Part shown: one piece after another, positions 1 to 10,955 of the stretch
Layout: every line of letters begins with the position of its first letter
Numbering within the stretch: the first letter of the stretch is position 1
Assembly: GCF_963678635.1 (NCBI RefSeq)
Contig: NC_087062.1
Location: 90,187,845-90,251,844, forward strand
Reading direction: 5' to 3'
Length of the DNA stretch: 64,000 bases
Origin: Symsagittifera roscoffensis
Taxonomy: Eukaryota > Xenacoelomorpha > Acoela > Convolutidae
Notes under the pieces: model-generated
Told to the model about the DNA's origin: nothing
Database searches by the model: none
Seen by the model: the letters and a program-made list of their open reading frames with translations, nothing else
Translations under genes and position numbers: made by a program

Positions 1-39
1 TTTTTGTTACGAACTAAAAATTATTCAGGAAATCAAAAC

Positions 40-111
40 CTCTTCGGCGGGGAATCGAACCCCGGTCTCCAACGTGACAGTCTGGGATACTCACCACTAT
101 ACTACCGAAGA
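40..111 (-). tRNA. tRNA-Asp-GTC: tRNA-Asp (GTC)
   Basis: The only change is C31A, which opens the last anticodon-stem pair. A T4 stop follows. Confidence 0.75.
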
Positions 112-437
112 TACACTTACTCGCATAACTTCCAAGTTCATGTCAATTGAAATTCTCAAGTTACAGAATGACACAATACAACTCGATCAGCGTTCAGGAA
201 TCCTGCTGTATACAGCAACATAAAATCCGATCATTTTTTTGAAAAAAGCAGCTTTTTCTCATCCCAACATAGTCCCAGCAAAAAACTCGGAGCAGAAAGT
301 CATGGTTGTAAGCTATCTGAAACTAAATTTAAGGCTTTGATCCGACTGAAAAAAAAGCAAATATCATGTAGTTCTAGTTCAAAAACAAAAAAAAACGTTT
401 TTTCGATACGAACTAAAAATTATAAGGAAATAAAAAC

Positions 438-509
438 CTCTTCGGCGGCGAATCGAACCCCGGCCTCCAACGTGCCAGGCTGCGATACTCACCACTAAAC
501 TACCGAAGA
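438..509 (-). tRNA. tRNA-Asp-derived copy with anticodon GGC (Ala)
   Basis: T35G makes the anticodon GGC. Also C62G, A46G, C27G and A12T, so the T, anticodon and D stems each lose a pair. Function as an alanine tRNA is doubtful. Confidence 0.55.
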
Positions 510-847
510 TACTCTTCCGCGCATATCTTCCAAGTTCGTGTCATTTGAAATTCTCAAGTTACAGAATGACACAATACAACTCGATCAGCGTTCAGGAATC
601 CTGCTGTATACAGCAACATGAAATCAGAGCGTTTTTTGAAAAAAGAAGCTTTTTCTCATCCCAACATAGTCCCAGCAAAAACCTCGGAGCAGAAAGTCAT
701 GGTTGTAAGCTATCTGAAACTAAATTTAAGGCTTTGAACCGACTCAAAAAAAAGCAGATATCATGTAGTTCCATTTCAAAGACAAAAAAAAAACGTTTTT
801 TCGATACGAACTAAAAATTATTCAGGAAATCAAAACCTCTTCGGCGG

Positions 848-858
848 GGAATCGAACC
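848..858 (-). promoter_or_regulatory. Internal Pol III B box (representative consensus copy)
   Basis: GGTTCGATTCC is a perfect match to the B-box consensus GGTTCGANTCC bound by TFIIIC. Most copies keep it. C56 mutations damage it in scattered copies, for example at 23,790, 26,550, 52,072 and 53,275. Confidence 0.88.
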
Positions 859-890
859 CCGGTCTCCAACGTGACAGGCTGGGATACTCA

Positions 891-901
891 CCACTATACT
901 A
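891..901 (-). promoter_or_regulatory. Internal Pol III A box (representative consensus copy)
   Basis: TAGTATAGTGG fits the A-box pattern TRGYNNARNNG and covers tRNA bases 8-19. It is intact in consensus copies, deleted in six copies at 11.6-16.3 kb, and altered at its last G in the 28-40 kb subfamily and at its first T in many copies after 46.9 kb. Confidence 0.85.
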
Positions 902-1000
902 CCGAAGATACACTTCCTCGCATATCTTCCAAGTTCATGTCATTTGAAATTCTCAAATTATAGAACGACACAATAGAACTCGATCAGCGTTTAGGAATCC

Positions 1001-1014
1001 TGCTGTATACAGCA
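1001..1014. repeat. Conserved spacer palindrome TGCTGTATACAGCA (representative)
   Basis: A perfect 14-bp inverted repeat lies about 93 bp upstream of the tRNA 5' end in almost every unit, in both spacer types. Its surroundings differ between types (AGGAATCC or AGGAACCC before it), yet the palindrome itself rarely changes. Confidence 0.85.
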
Positions 1015-1235
1015 ATATGAAATCCCAACATTTTTTTTTTAAAAAAACTACTTTTTCGCATCCCAACATAAATTCAGCAAAAAAATGCTCAGAAAAAAAT
1101 TATACTTGCAGAATACTTGAAAAAAATCAAGCTTTTAACCGACTAAAAAAAGCAATTTTCATGTAGTTCCATTTCAAAAACAAAAAAAAAACGTTTTTTT
1201 CGTTACGAACTAAAAATTATTCAGGTAATCAAAAC

Positions 1236-1307
1236 CTCTTCGGCGGGGAATCGAACCCCGGTCTCCAACGTGACAGGCTGTGATACTCACCACTATACTA
1301 CCGCAGA
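1236..1307 (-). tRNA. tRNA-Asp-GTC: tRNA-Asp (GTC)
   Basis: C27A and T4G each cost one stem pair. Promoter boxes are intact. Confidence 0.68.
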
Positions 1308-1634
1308 TACACTTCCTCGCATAACTTCCAAGTTCATGTCAACTGAAATTCTCAAGTTACAGAATGACACAATACAACTCGATCAGCGTTCAGGAATCCT
1401 GCTGTATACAGCAACATAAAATCCGATCATTTTTTTGAAAAAAACGGCTTTTTCTCATCCCAACAAAGTCCCAGCAAAAAACTCGGAGCAGAAAGTCATG
1501 GTTGTAAGCTATCTGAAACTAAATTTAAGGCTTTGAACCGACTAAAAAAAAAGCAAATATCATGTATTTCTCGTTCAAAAACAAAAAAAAAACGTTTTTT
1601 CGATGCGAACTAAAAATTATCAGGAAATCAAAAC

Positions 1635-1706
1635 CTCATCGGCGGCGAATCGAACCCCGGTCTCCAACGTGACAGGCTGCGATACTCACCACTAAACTAC
1701 CGAAGA
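1635..1706 (-). tRNA. tRNA-Asp-GTC: tRNA-Asp (GTC), diverged
   Basis: A70T, C62G, C27G and A12T weaken all four stems. Confidence 0.55.
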
Positions 1707-2028
1707 TACACTTCCGCGCATATCTTCCAAGTTCGTGTCATTTGAAATTCTCAAGTTACAGAATGACACAATACAACTCGATCAGCGTTCAGGAATCCTG
1801 CTGTATACAGCAACATAAAATCCGATCATTTTTTTGAAAAAAGCAGCTTTTTCTCATCCCAGTCCCAGCAAAAACCTCGGAGCAGAAAGTCATGGTTGTA
1901 AGCTATCTGAAACTAAATTTAAGGCTTTGAACCGACTCAAAAAAAAAACAGATATCATGTAGTTCTAGTTCAAAAACAAAAAAAAACGTTTTTTCGATAC
2001 GAACTAAAAATTATCAGGAAATCAAAAC

Positions 2029-2100
2029 CTCATCGCCGGGGAATCGAACACCGGTCTCCAACGTGACAGGCTGGGATACTCACCACTAAACTACCGAAGA
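2029..2100 (-). tRNA. tRNA-Asp-GTC: tRNA-Asp (GTC), diverged
   Basis: A70T, C66G, G52T and A12T. G52T also hits the first base of the B box. Confidence 0.52.
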
Positions 2101-2430
2101 TACACTTCCGCGCATATCTTCCAAGTTCGTGTCATTTGAAATTCTCAAGTTACAGAATGACACAATACAACTCGATCAGCGTTCAGGAATCCTGCTGTAT
2201 ACAGCAACATAAAATCCGATCATTTTTTTTGAAAAAAGCAGCTTTTTCTCATCCCAACATAGTCCCAGCAAAAAACTCGGAGCAGAAAGTCATGGTTGTA
2301 AGCTATCTGAAACTAAATTTAAGGCTTTGAACCGACTGAAAAAAAAGCAATTTTCATGTAGTTCCATTTCAAAAACAAAAAAAAACGTTTTTTTTCGTTA
2401 CGAACTAAAAATTATTCAGGTAATCAAAAC

Positions 2431-2502
2431 CTCTTCGGCGGGGAATCGAACCCCGGTCTCCAACGTGACAGGCTGTGATACTCACCACTATACTACCGAA
2501 GA
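2431..2502 (-). tRNA. tRNA-Asp-GTC: tRNA-Asp (GTC)
   Basis: C27A is the only change and mispairs with G43. Confidence 0.75.
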
Positions 2503-2828
2503 TACACTTCCTCGCATAACTTCCAAGTTCATGTCAACTGAAATTCTCAAGTTACAGAATGACACAATACAACTCGATCAGCGTTCAGGAATCCTGCTGT
2601 ATACAGCAACATAAAATCCGATCATTTTTTTGAAAAAAACGGCTTTTTCTCATCCCAACATAGTCCCAGCAAAAAACTCGGAGCAGAAAGTCATGGTTGT
2701 AAGATATCTGAAACTAAATTTAAGGCTTTGAACCGACTGAAAAAAAAGCAAATATCATGTATTTCTTGTTCAAAAACAAAAAAAACGTTTTTTCGATGCG
2801 AACTAAAAATTATTCAGGAAATCAAAAC

Positions 2829-2900
2829 CTCTTCGGCGGCGAATCGAACCCCGGTCTCCAACGTGACAGGCTGCGATACTCACCACTAAACTACCGAAGA
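2829..2900 (-). tRNA. tRNA-Asp-GTC: tRNA-Asp (GTC)
   Basis: C62G, C27G and A12T. Confidence 0.6.
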
Positions 2901-3219
2901 TACACTTCCGCGCATATCTTCCAAGTTCGTGTCATTTGAAATTCTCAAACTATAGAACGACACAATAGAACTTGATCAGCGTTTAGGAATCCTGCTGTAT
3001 ACAGCAACATGAAATCCCAACATTTTTTTTAAATAAAACTGCTTTTTCGCATCCCAACATAGTTTCAGCGAAAAAATGCTCAGAAAAAAATTATACTTGC
3101 AGAATACTTGAAAAATCAAGCTTTGAACCGACTAAAAAAAAGCAATTTTCATGTAGTTCCATTTCAAAAAAAAAAACGTTTTTTCGATACGAACTAAAAA
3201 TTATTCAGGAAATCAAAAC

Positions 3220-3291
3220 CTCATCGGCGGGGAATCGAACACCGGTCTCCAACGTGACAGGCTGGGATACTCACCACTAAACTACCGAAGA
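3220..3291 (-). tRNA. tRNA-Asp-GTC: tRNA-Asp (GTC)
   Basis: A70T, G52T and A12T. Confidence 0.58.
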
Positions 3292-3624
3292 TACACTTCC
3301 GCGCATATCTTCCAAGTTCGTGTCCTTTGAAATTCTCAAGTTACAGAATGACACAATACAACTCGATCAGCGTTCAGGAATCCTGCTGTATACAGCAACA
3401 TAAAATCCGATCATTTTTTTTGAAAAAAGCAGCTTTTTCTCATCCCAACATCCCAACATAGTTTCAGCGAAAAATGCTCAGAAAAAAATTATACTTGCAG
3501 AATACTTGAAAAAAATCAAGCTTTGAACCGACTTAAAAAAAGCAATTTTCATGTAGTTCCAATTCAAAAACAAAAAAAAAACGTTTTTTTGTTACGAACT
3601 AAAAATTATTCAGGAAATCAAAAC

Positions 3625-3696
3625 CTCTTCGGCGGGGAATCGAACCCCGGTCTCCAACGTGACAGTCTGGGATACTCACCACTATACTACCGAAGA
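3625..3696 (-). tRNA. tRNA-Asp-GTC: tRNA-Asp (GTC)
   Basis: C31A only. Block partner of the copy at 40. Confidence 0.75.
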
Positions 3697-4022
3697 TACA
3701 CTTACTCGCATAACTTCCAAGTTCATGTCAATTGAAATTCTCAAGTTACAGAATGACACAATACAACTCGATCAGCGTTCAGGAATCCTGCTGTATACAG
3801 CAACATAAAATCCGATCATTTTTTTGAAAAAAGCAGCTTTTTCTCATCCCAACATAGTCCCAGCAAAAAACTCGGAGCAGAAAGTCATGGTTGTAAGCTA
3901 TCTGAAACTAAATTTAAGGCTTTGATCCGACTGAAAAAAAAGCAAATATCATGTAGTTCTAGTTCAAAAACAAAAAAAAACGTTTTTTCGATACGAACTA
4001 AAAATTATAAGGAAATAAAAAC

Positions 4023-4094
4023 CTCTTCGGCGGCGAATCGAACCCCGGCCTCCAACGTGCCAGGCTGCGATACTCACCACTAAACTACCGAAGA
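4023..4094 (-). tRNA. tRNA-Asp-derived copy with anticodon GGC (Ala)
   Basis: Block partner of the copy at 438, with the same five changes. Confidence 0.55.
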
Positions 4095-4421
4095 TACTCT
4101 TCCGCGCATATCTTCCAAGTTCGTGTCATTTGAAATTCTCAAGTTACAGAATGACACAATACAACTCGATCAGCGTTCAGGAATCCTGCTGTATACAGCA
4201 ACATGAAATCAGAGCGTTTTTTGAAAAAAGAAGCTTTTTCTCATCCCAACATAGTCCCAGCAAAAACCTCGGAGCAGAAAGTCATGGTTGTAAGCTATCT
4301 GAAACTAAATTTAAGGCTTTGAACCGACTCAAAAAAAAGCAGATATCATGTAGTTCCATTTCAAAGACAAAAAAAAAACGTTTTTTCGATACGAACTAAA
4401 AATTATTCAGGAAATCAAAAC

Positions 4422-4493
4422 CTCTTCGGCGGGGAATCGAACCCCGGTCTCCAACGTGACAGGCTGGGATACTCACCACTATACTACCGAAGA
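4422..4493 (-). tRNA. tRNA-Asp-GTC: tRNA-Asp (GTC), consensus copy
   Basis: Identical to the consensus. Block partner of the copy at 837. Confidence 0.92.
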
Positions 4494-4820
4494 TACACTT
4501 CCTCGCATATCTTCCAAGTTCATGTCATTTGAAATTCTCAAATTATAGAACGACACAATAGAACTCGATCAGCGTTTAGGAATCCTGCTGTATACAGCAA
4601 TATGAAATCCCAACATTTTTTTTTTAAAAAAACTACTTTTTCGCATCCCAACATAAATTCAGCAAAAAAATGCTCAGAAAAAAATTATACTTGCAGAATA
4701 CTTGAAAAAAATCAAGCTTTTAACCGACTAAAAAAAGCAATTTTCATGTAGTTCCATTTCAAAAACAAAAAAAAAACGTTTTTTTCGTTACGAACTAAAA
4801 ATTATTCAGGTAATCAAAAC

Positions 4821-4892
4821 CTCTTCGGCGGGGAATCGAACCCCGGTCTCCAACGTGACAGGCTGTGATACTCACCACTATACTACCGCAGA
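4821..4892 (-). tRNA. tRNA-Asp-GTC: tRNA-Asp (GTC)
   Basis: C27A and T4G, as at 1,236. Confidence 0.68.
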
Positions 4893-5219
4893 TACACTTC
4901 CTCGCATAACTTCCAAGTTCATGTCAACTGAAATTCTCAAGTTACAGAATGACACAATACAACTCGATCAGCGTTCAGGAATCCTGCTGTATACAGCAAC
5001 ATAAAATCCGATCATTTTTTTGAAAAAAACGGCTTTTTCTCATCCCAACAAAGTCCCAGCAAAAAACTCGGAGCAGAAAGTCATGGTTGTAAGCTATCTG
5101 AAACTAAATTTAAGGCTTTGAACCGACTAAAAAAAAAGCAAATATCATGTATTTCTCGTTCAAAAACAAAAAAAAAACGTTTTTTCGATGCGAACTAAAA
5201 ATTATCAGGAAATCAAAAC

Positions 5220-5291
5220 CTCATCGGCGGCGAATCGAACCCCGGTCTCCAACGTGACAGGCTGCGATACTCACCACTAAACTACCGAAGA
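5220..5291 (-). tRNA. tRNA-Asp-GTC: tRNA-Asp (GTC), diverged
   Basis: A70T, C62G, C27G and A12T, as at 1,635. Confidence 0.55.
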
Positions 5292-5612
5292 TACACTTCC
5301 GCGCATATCTTCCAAGTTCGTGTCATTTGAAATTCTCAAGTTACAGAATGACACAATACAACTCGATCAGCGTTCAGGAATCCTGCTGTATACAGCAACA
5401 TAAAATCCGATCATTTTTTTGAAAAAAGCAGCTTTTTCTCATCCCAGTCCCAGCAAAAACCTCGGAGCAGAAAGTCATGGTTGTAAGCTATCTGAAACTA
5501 AATTTAAGGCTTTGAACCGACTCAAAAAAAAACAGATATCATGTAGTTCTAGTTCAAAAACAAAAAAAAACGTTTTTTCGATACGAACTAAAAATTATCA
5601 GGAAATCAAAAC

Positions 5613-5684
5613 CTCATCGCCGGGGAATCGAACACCGGTCTCCAACGTGACAGGCTGGGATACTCACCACTAAACTACCGAAGA
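5613..5684 (-). tRNA. tRNA-Asp-GTC: tRNA-Asp (GTC), diverged
   Basis: A70T, C66G, G52T and A12T, as at 2,029. Confidence 0.52.
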
Positions 5685-6014
5685 TACACTTCCGCGCATA
5701 TCTTCCAAGTTCGTGTCATTTGAAATTCTCAAGTTACAGAATGACACAATACAACTCGATCAGCGTTCAGGAATCCTGCTGTATACAGCAACATAAAATC
5801 CGATCATTTTTTTTGAAAAAAGCAGCTTTTTCTCATCCCAACATAGTCCCAGCAAAAAACTCGGAGCAGAAAGTCATGGTTGTAAGCTATCTGAAACTAA
5901 ATTTAAGGCTTTGAACCGACTGAAAAAAAAGCAATTTTCATGTAGTTCCATTTCAAAAACAAAAAAAAACGTTTTTTTTCGTTACGAACTAAAAATTATT
6001 CAGGTAATCAAAAC

Positions 6015-6086
6015 CTCTTCGGCGGGGAATCGAACCCCGGTCTCCAACGTGACAGGCTGTGATACTCACCACTATACTACCGAAGA
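6015..6086 (-). tRNA. tRNA-Asp-GTC: tRNA-Asp (GTC)
   Basis: C27A only, as at 2,431. Confidence 0.75.
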
Positions 6087-6412
6087 TACACTTCCTCGCA
6101 TAACTTCCAAGTTCATGTCAACTGAAATTCTCAAGTTACAGAATGACACAATACAACTCGATCAGCGTTCAGGAATCCTGCTGTATACAGCAACATAAAA
6201 TCCGATCATTTTTTTGAAAAAAACGGCTTTTTCTCATCCCAACATAGTCCCAGCAAAAAACTCGGAGCAGAAAGTCATGGTTGTAAGATATCTGAAACTA
6301 AATTTAAGGCTTTGAACCGACTGAAAAAAAAGCAAATATCATGTATTTCTTGTTCAAAAACAAAAAAAACGTTTTTTCGATGCGAACTAAAAATTATTCA
6401 GGAAATCAAAAC

Positions 6413-6484
6413 CTCTTCGGCGGCGAATCGAACCCCGGTCTCCAACGTGACAGGCTGCGATACTCACCACTAAACTACCGAAGA
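6413..6484 (-). tRNA. tRNA-Asp-GTC: tRNA-Asp (GTC)
   Basis: C62G, C27G and A12T, as at 2,829. Confidence 0.6.
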
Positions 6485-6803
6485 TACACTTCCGCGCATA
6501 TCTTCCAAGTTCGTGTCATTTGAAATTCTCAAACTATAGAACGACACAATAGAACTTGATCAGCGTTTAGGAATCCTGCTGTATACAGCAACATGAAATC
6601 CCAACATTTTTTTTAAATAAAACTGCTTTTTCGCATCCCAACATAGTTTCAGCGAAAAAATGCTCAGAAAAAAATTATACTTGCAGAATACTTGAAAAAT
6701 CAAGCTTTGAACCGACTAAAAAAAAGCAATTTTCATGTAGTTCCATTTCAAAAAAAAAAACGTTTTTTCGATACGAACTAAAAATTATTCAGGAAATCAA
6801 AAC

Positions 6804-6875
6804 CTCATCGGCGGGGAATCGAACACCGGTCTCCAACGTGACAGGCTGGGATACTCACCACTAAACTACCGAAGA
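6804..6875 (-). tRNA. tRNA-Asp-GTC: tRNA-Asp (GTC)
   Basis: A70T, G52T and A12T, as at 3,220. Confidence 0.58.
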
Positions 6876-7201
6876 TACACTTCCGCGCATATCTTCCAAG
6901 TTCGTGTCCTTTGAAATTCTCAAGTTACAGAATGACACAATACAACTCGATCAGCGTTCAGGAATCCTGCTGTATACAGCAACATAAAATCCGATCATTT
7001 TTTTTGAAAAAAGCAGCTTTTTCTCATCCCAACATAGTCCCAGCAAAAAACTCGGAGCAGAAAGTCATGATTGTAAGCTATCTGAAACTAAATTTAGGGC
7101 TTTGAACCGACTGAAAAAAGCAAATATCATGTAGTTCTAGTTCAAAAACAAAAAAAAACGTTTTTTCGATACGAACTAAAAAATTATCAGGAGATAAAAA
7201 C

Positions 7202-7273
7202 CTCTTCGGCGGCGAATCGAACCCCGGTCTCCAACGTGACAAGCTGCGATACTCACCACTAAACTACCGAAGA
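7202..7273 (-). tRNA. tRNA-Asp-GTC: tRNA-Asp (GTC)
   Basis: C62G, C32T, C27G and A12T. T5 stop. Confidence 0.55.
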
Positions 7274-7571
7274 TACACTTCCGCGCATATCTTCCAAGTT
7301 CGTGTCATTTGAAATTCTCAATTTATAGAACGACACAAAAGAACTCGATCAGCGTTTAGGAACCCTGCTGTATACAGCAACATGGAATCCAATCATTTTT
7401 TGTAAAAAAAACTGCTTTTTCGCATCCCAACATAGTTCCAGCAAAAAAATGCTCAGCAAAAAATTATATTTGTAGAATACTCGAAAAACGTCAAGCTTTG
7501 AACCGACTCAAAAAAAGCTGTTTTCATGAAGTTCCATTTCAAAAACAAAAAATTATTCAGGAGTTAAAAAC

Positions 7572-7642
7572 CTCTTCGGCGGGGAACCCCACCCGGTCTC
7601 CAACGTGACAGGTTGTGACACTCACCGCTTTACTACACTGTA
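7572..7642 (-). pseudogene. Degenerate tRNA-Asp copy
   Basis: The 5' acceptor strand is replaced by unrelated bases, the T-loop and B box are scrambled, and one base is missing (71 nt). The GTC loop remains. It is related to the copy at 42,070. Confidence 0.8.
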
Positions 7643-7689
7643 CAGTTCCGAGCATATCTGCCAAGCTCGTGTCATATGAAATTCTCAAG

Positions 7690-7935
7690 TTACAGAATGA
7701 CACAATAGAACTCGATCAGCGTCCAGGAATCCTGCTGTACACAGCAACATGAAATCCGATCATTTTTTTTAAAAAAGCAGCTTTTTCTTATCCCAACATA
7801 GTCCATGAAGTTCAAGAAAGACAGAATAGCTACAGAATGACACAATAGAACTCGATCAGCGTTCAGGAATCCTGCTGTACACAGCAACATGAAATCCGAT
7901 CATTTTTTTGAAAAAAGTAGCTTTTTCTCATCCCA
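7690..7935. repeat. Scrambled spacer: 140-bp offset direct duplication without a tRNA
   Basis: About 100 bp at 7,692-7,800 are repeated at 7,832-7,935. Both share the rare palindrome form TGCTGTACACAGCA. About 26 bp of sequence not seen in other units (roughly 7,805-7,830) separates them. The tRNA expected between 7,642 and 8,107 is absent. Confidence 0.8.
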
Positions 7936-8106
7936 ACATACTCCCAGCAAAAAACTCGGAGCAGAAAGTCATGGTTGTGAGCTATCTGAAATTAAATTTA
8001 AGGCTTTGAACCGACTGGAAAAAAAGCAAATTTCATGTAGTTCCAGTTCAAAAACAAAAAAAAGGTTTTTTCGATACGAACTAAAATTTATTCAGGAAAT
8101 AAAAAC

Positions 8107-8178
8107 CTCTTCGGCGGGGAATCGAACCCCGGTCTCCAACGTGACAGGCTGGGATTCTCACCACTATACAACCGAAGA
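8107..8178 (-). tRNA. tRNA-Asp-GTC: tRNA-Asp (GTC)
   Basis: T23A and A9T; the second falls in the A box. Confidence 0.65.
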
Positions 8179-8500
8179 TAAGCTTACGCGCATATCTTCC
8201 AAGTTCATGTGATTCGAACTTCTCAAATTATAGAACGACACAACAGAACTCGATCAGCGTTTAGGAACCCTGCTGTATACAGCAACTTGAAAACCCAACA
8301 TTTTTTGTTAAAAACTGCTTTTTCGCATCCCAACATAGTTCCAGCAAAAAATGCTCAGCAAAAAATTATACTTGTAAAAAACTTGAAAAGAATCAAGCTT
8401 TGAACCTGCTCAAAAAAAAGCAATTTTCATGTAGTTCCATTTCAAAAACAAAAAAAAAGCTTTTTCGATACGAACTAAAAATTATTCAGGAAATCAAAAC

Positions 8501-8572
8501 CTCTTCGGCGGGGAATCGGACCCCGGTCTCCAACGTGACAGGCTGGGATACTCACCACTATACTACCGAAGA
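8501..8572 (-). tRNA. tRNA-Asp-GTC: tRNA-Asp (GTC)
   Basis: T55C in the T-loop and B box is the only change. Confidence 0.72.
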
Positions 8573-8901
8573 TACACTTCCTCGTATATCTTCCAAGTTC
8601 ATATCATTTGAAATTCTCAAGTTACAGAATGACACAATACAACTCGATCAGCGTTCAGAAATCCTGCTTTATACAGCAACATGAAATCCGATCGTTTTTT
8701 GAAAAAAGCAGCTTTTTCTCATCCCAACATAGTCCCAGCAAAAAACTCGGTGCAGAAAGTCATGGTAGTAAGCTATCTGAAACTAACTTTGAGGCTTTGA
8801 ACCGACTGAAAAAAAAAAGCAAACTTCATGTAGTTCCAGTTCAAAAAAAAAAAAAAAACAATTTTTCGATGAGAACTAAAAATTATTCAGTAAATAAAAA
8901 T

Positions 8902-8973
8902 CTCTTCGGCGGGGAATCGAACCCCGGTCTCCAACGTGACAGGCTGGGATACTCACCTCTATACTACGGAAGA
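8902..8973 (-). tRNA. tRNA-Asp-GTC: tRNA-Asp (GTC)
   Basis: T16A and G6C; the second breaks an acceptor pair. Confidence 0.66.
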
Positions 8974-9292
8974 TACAATTCATCGCATATCTTCCAAGTT
9001 CATATCATTTGAAATTCTCAAATTATAGAACGACACTATAGATCTCGATCAGCGTTTAGGAACCCTGCTGTATACAGCAACATGAAATCCCAACATTTAA
9101 AAAAAAACTGCTTTTTCGCATCCCAAAATAGTTCCAGCAAAAAAATGCTCAGCAAAAAATTATACTTGTAGAATACTTAAAAAAAATCAAGCTTTGGACC
9201 GACTCAAAAAAAGCAGTTTTCATGTAGTTCAATATCAAAAACGAAAAAAAGTTTTTTCGATACGAACTAAAAATTATTCAGGAAATAAAAAC

Positions 9293-9364
9293 CTCTTCGG
9301 CGGGAAATCGAACCCCGGTCTCCAACGTGACAGGCTCGGATACTCACAACTATACTACCGAAGA
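9293..9364 (-). tRNA. tRNA-Asp-GTC: tRNA-Asp (GTC)
   Basis: C61T (still G-T paired), C28G and G18T. Loss of G18 would disturb the D-loop/T-loop contact. Confidence 0.58.
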
Positions 9365-9692
9365 TACACTTCCTCGCATATCTTCCAAGTTCATGTCATT
9401 TGAAATTCTTAAGTTACAAAATGACACAATACAACTCGATCAGCGTTCAGGAATCCTGCTGTATACAGCAACATGAAATCCGATCATTTTTTGAAAAAAG
9501 CAGCTTTTTCTCATCCCAACATAGTCCCAGCAAAAAAACTCGGAGCAGAAAGTCATGGTTGTAAGCTATCTGAAACTAAATTTAAGGCTTTGAACCGACT
9601 CAAAAATAAGCAGTTTTCATGTAGTTCCATATCAAAAACAAAAAAAAAACGTTTTTTCGATACGAACTAAAAATTATTCAGGAAATAAAAAT

Positions 9693-9764
9693 CTCTTCGG
9701 CGGGGAATCGAACCCCGGTCTCCAACGTGACAAGCTGGGATACTCACCACTATACTATCGAAGA
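9693..9764 (-). tRNA. tRNA-Asp-GTC: tRNA-Asp (GTC)
   Basis: C32T and G7A. Confidence 0.68.
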
Positions 9765-10086
9765 TACACTTCCTCGCATATCTTCCAAGTTCATGTCATT
9801 TGAAATTCTCAAGTTACAGAATGACACAATACAACTCGATCAGCGTTCAGGAATCCTGCTGTAAACAGCAACATGAAATCCGATCATTTTTTGAAAAAAG
9901 CAGCTTTTCCTCATCCCAACATAGTCCCAGCAAAAAACTCGGAGCAGAAAGTCATGTTTGTAAGCTATCTGAAACTAAATTTAAGGCTTTGAACCGATTG
10001 AAAAAAAAAACTTGATGTAGTTCCTGTTCAAACACAAAAAAAACGTTTTTTCGATAAGAACTAAAAATTATTCAGGAAATAAAAAC

Positions 10087-10158
10087 CTCTTTGGCGTGGA
10101 ATCGGACCCCGGCCTCCATCGTGACAGGCTGGGATACTCACCACTATACTACCGAAGA
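10087..10158 (-). tRNA. tRNA-Asp-GTC: tRNA-Asp (GTC), diverged
   Basis: G68A, C63A, T55C, A46G and T40A, so three stems are weakened. Confidence 0.48.
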
Positions 10159-10483
10159 TACAATTAATCGCTTATCTTCCAAGTTGATGTCATTTGAAAT
10201 TCTCAAATTATAGAACGACACTATAGATCTTGATCAGCGTTTAGGAACCCTGCTGTATACAGCAACATGAAATCCCAACATTTTTTTTTAAAAAACTGCT
10301 TTTTCGCATCCCAACATAGTTCCAGCAAAAAAATGCTCAGCAAAAAATTATACTTGTAGAATACTTGAAAAAAAATCAAGCTTTGGACCGACTCAAAAAA
10401 CGCAGTTTTCATGTAGTTCCATATCAAAAACAAAAAAAAAAGTTTTTTCGATACGAACTAAAAATTATTCAGGAAATAAAAAC

Positions 10484-10555
10484 CTCTTTGGCGGGGAATC
10501 GAACCCCGGTCTCCAACGTGACAGGCTGGGATACTCACCACTATACTACCGAAGA
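10484..10555 (-). tRNA. tRNA-Asp-GTC: tRNA-Asp (GTC)
   Basis: G68A is the only change and mispairs with C5. Confidence 0.75.
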
Positions 10556-10883
10556 TACACTTCCTCGCATATCTTCCAAGTTCATGTCATTTGAAATTCT
10601 TAAGTTACAAAATGACACAATACAACTCGATCAGCGTTCAGGAATCCTGCTGTATACAGCAACATGAAATCCGATCAGTTTTTGAAAAAGGCAGCTTTTT
10701 CTCATCCCAACATAGTCCCAGCAAAAAAACTCGGAGCAGAAAGTCATGGTTGTAAGCTATCTGAAACTAAATTTAAGACTTTGAACCGACTCAAAAATAA
10801 GCAGTTTTCATGTAGTTCCATATCAAAAACAAAAAAAAAACGTTTTTTCGATACGAACTAAAAATTATTCAGGAAATAAAAAC

Positions 10884-10955
10884 CTCTTCGGCGGGGAATC
10901 GAACCCCGGTCTCCAACGTGACAGGCTGGGATACTCACCACTATACTATCGAAGA
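10884..10955 (-). tRNA. tRNA-Asp-GTC: tRNA-Asp (GTC)
   Basis: G7A is the only change and opens the last acceptor pair. Confidence 0.78.

Larger units (their letters stand above)
837..908 (-). tRNA. tRNA-Asp-GTC: tRNA-Asp (GTC), consensus copy
   Basis: Identical to the consensus over all 72 bases. T4 stop at 832-835. Confidence 0.92.
1..3450. repeat. Nine-unit block, copy 1 of 2
   Basis: This block recurs at an offset of 3,585 bp (3,584 after one base of A-run difference near 1,950). It includes the same unusual tRNA variants in the same order. Its right end is a junction at about 3,441-3,460 where TCCCAACA is doubled and the spacer switches type. Confidence 0.93.
3586..7034. repeat. Nine-unit block, copy 2 of 2
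   Basis: Near-identical to bases 1-3,450. Beyond about 7,034 this copy continues in the same spacer type, where copy 1 jumps to the other, so the two right flanks differ. Confidence 0.93.

Noticed and set aside
701-745. B-box-like GGTTCAAAGCC in the spacer (minus strand), hinting at a second Pol III gene
   Set aside because: It matches 9 of 11 B-box bases, but no A box lies at the right distance upstream and no cloverleaf or 5S-like fold could be drawn.
3170-3190. A-run/CGT/T-run inverted repeats as a regulatory hairpin
   Set aside because: The A and T run lengths vary freely between units, so there is no sign of constraint. It is a by-product of homopolymer tracts around AACGTT.
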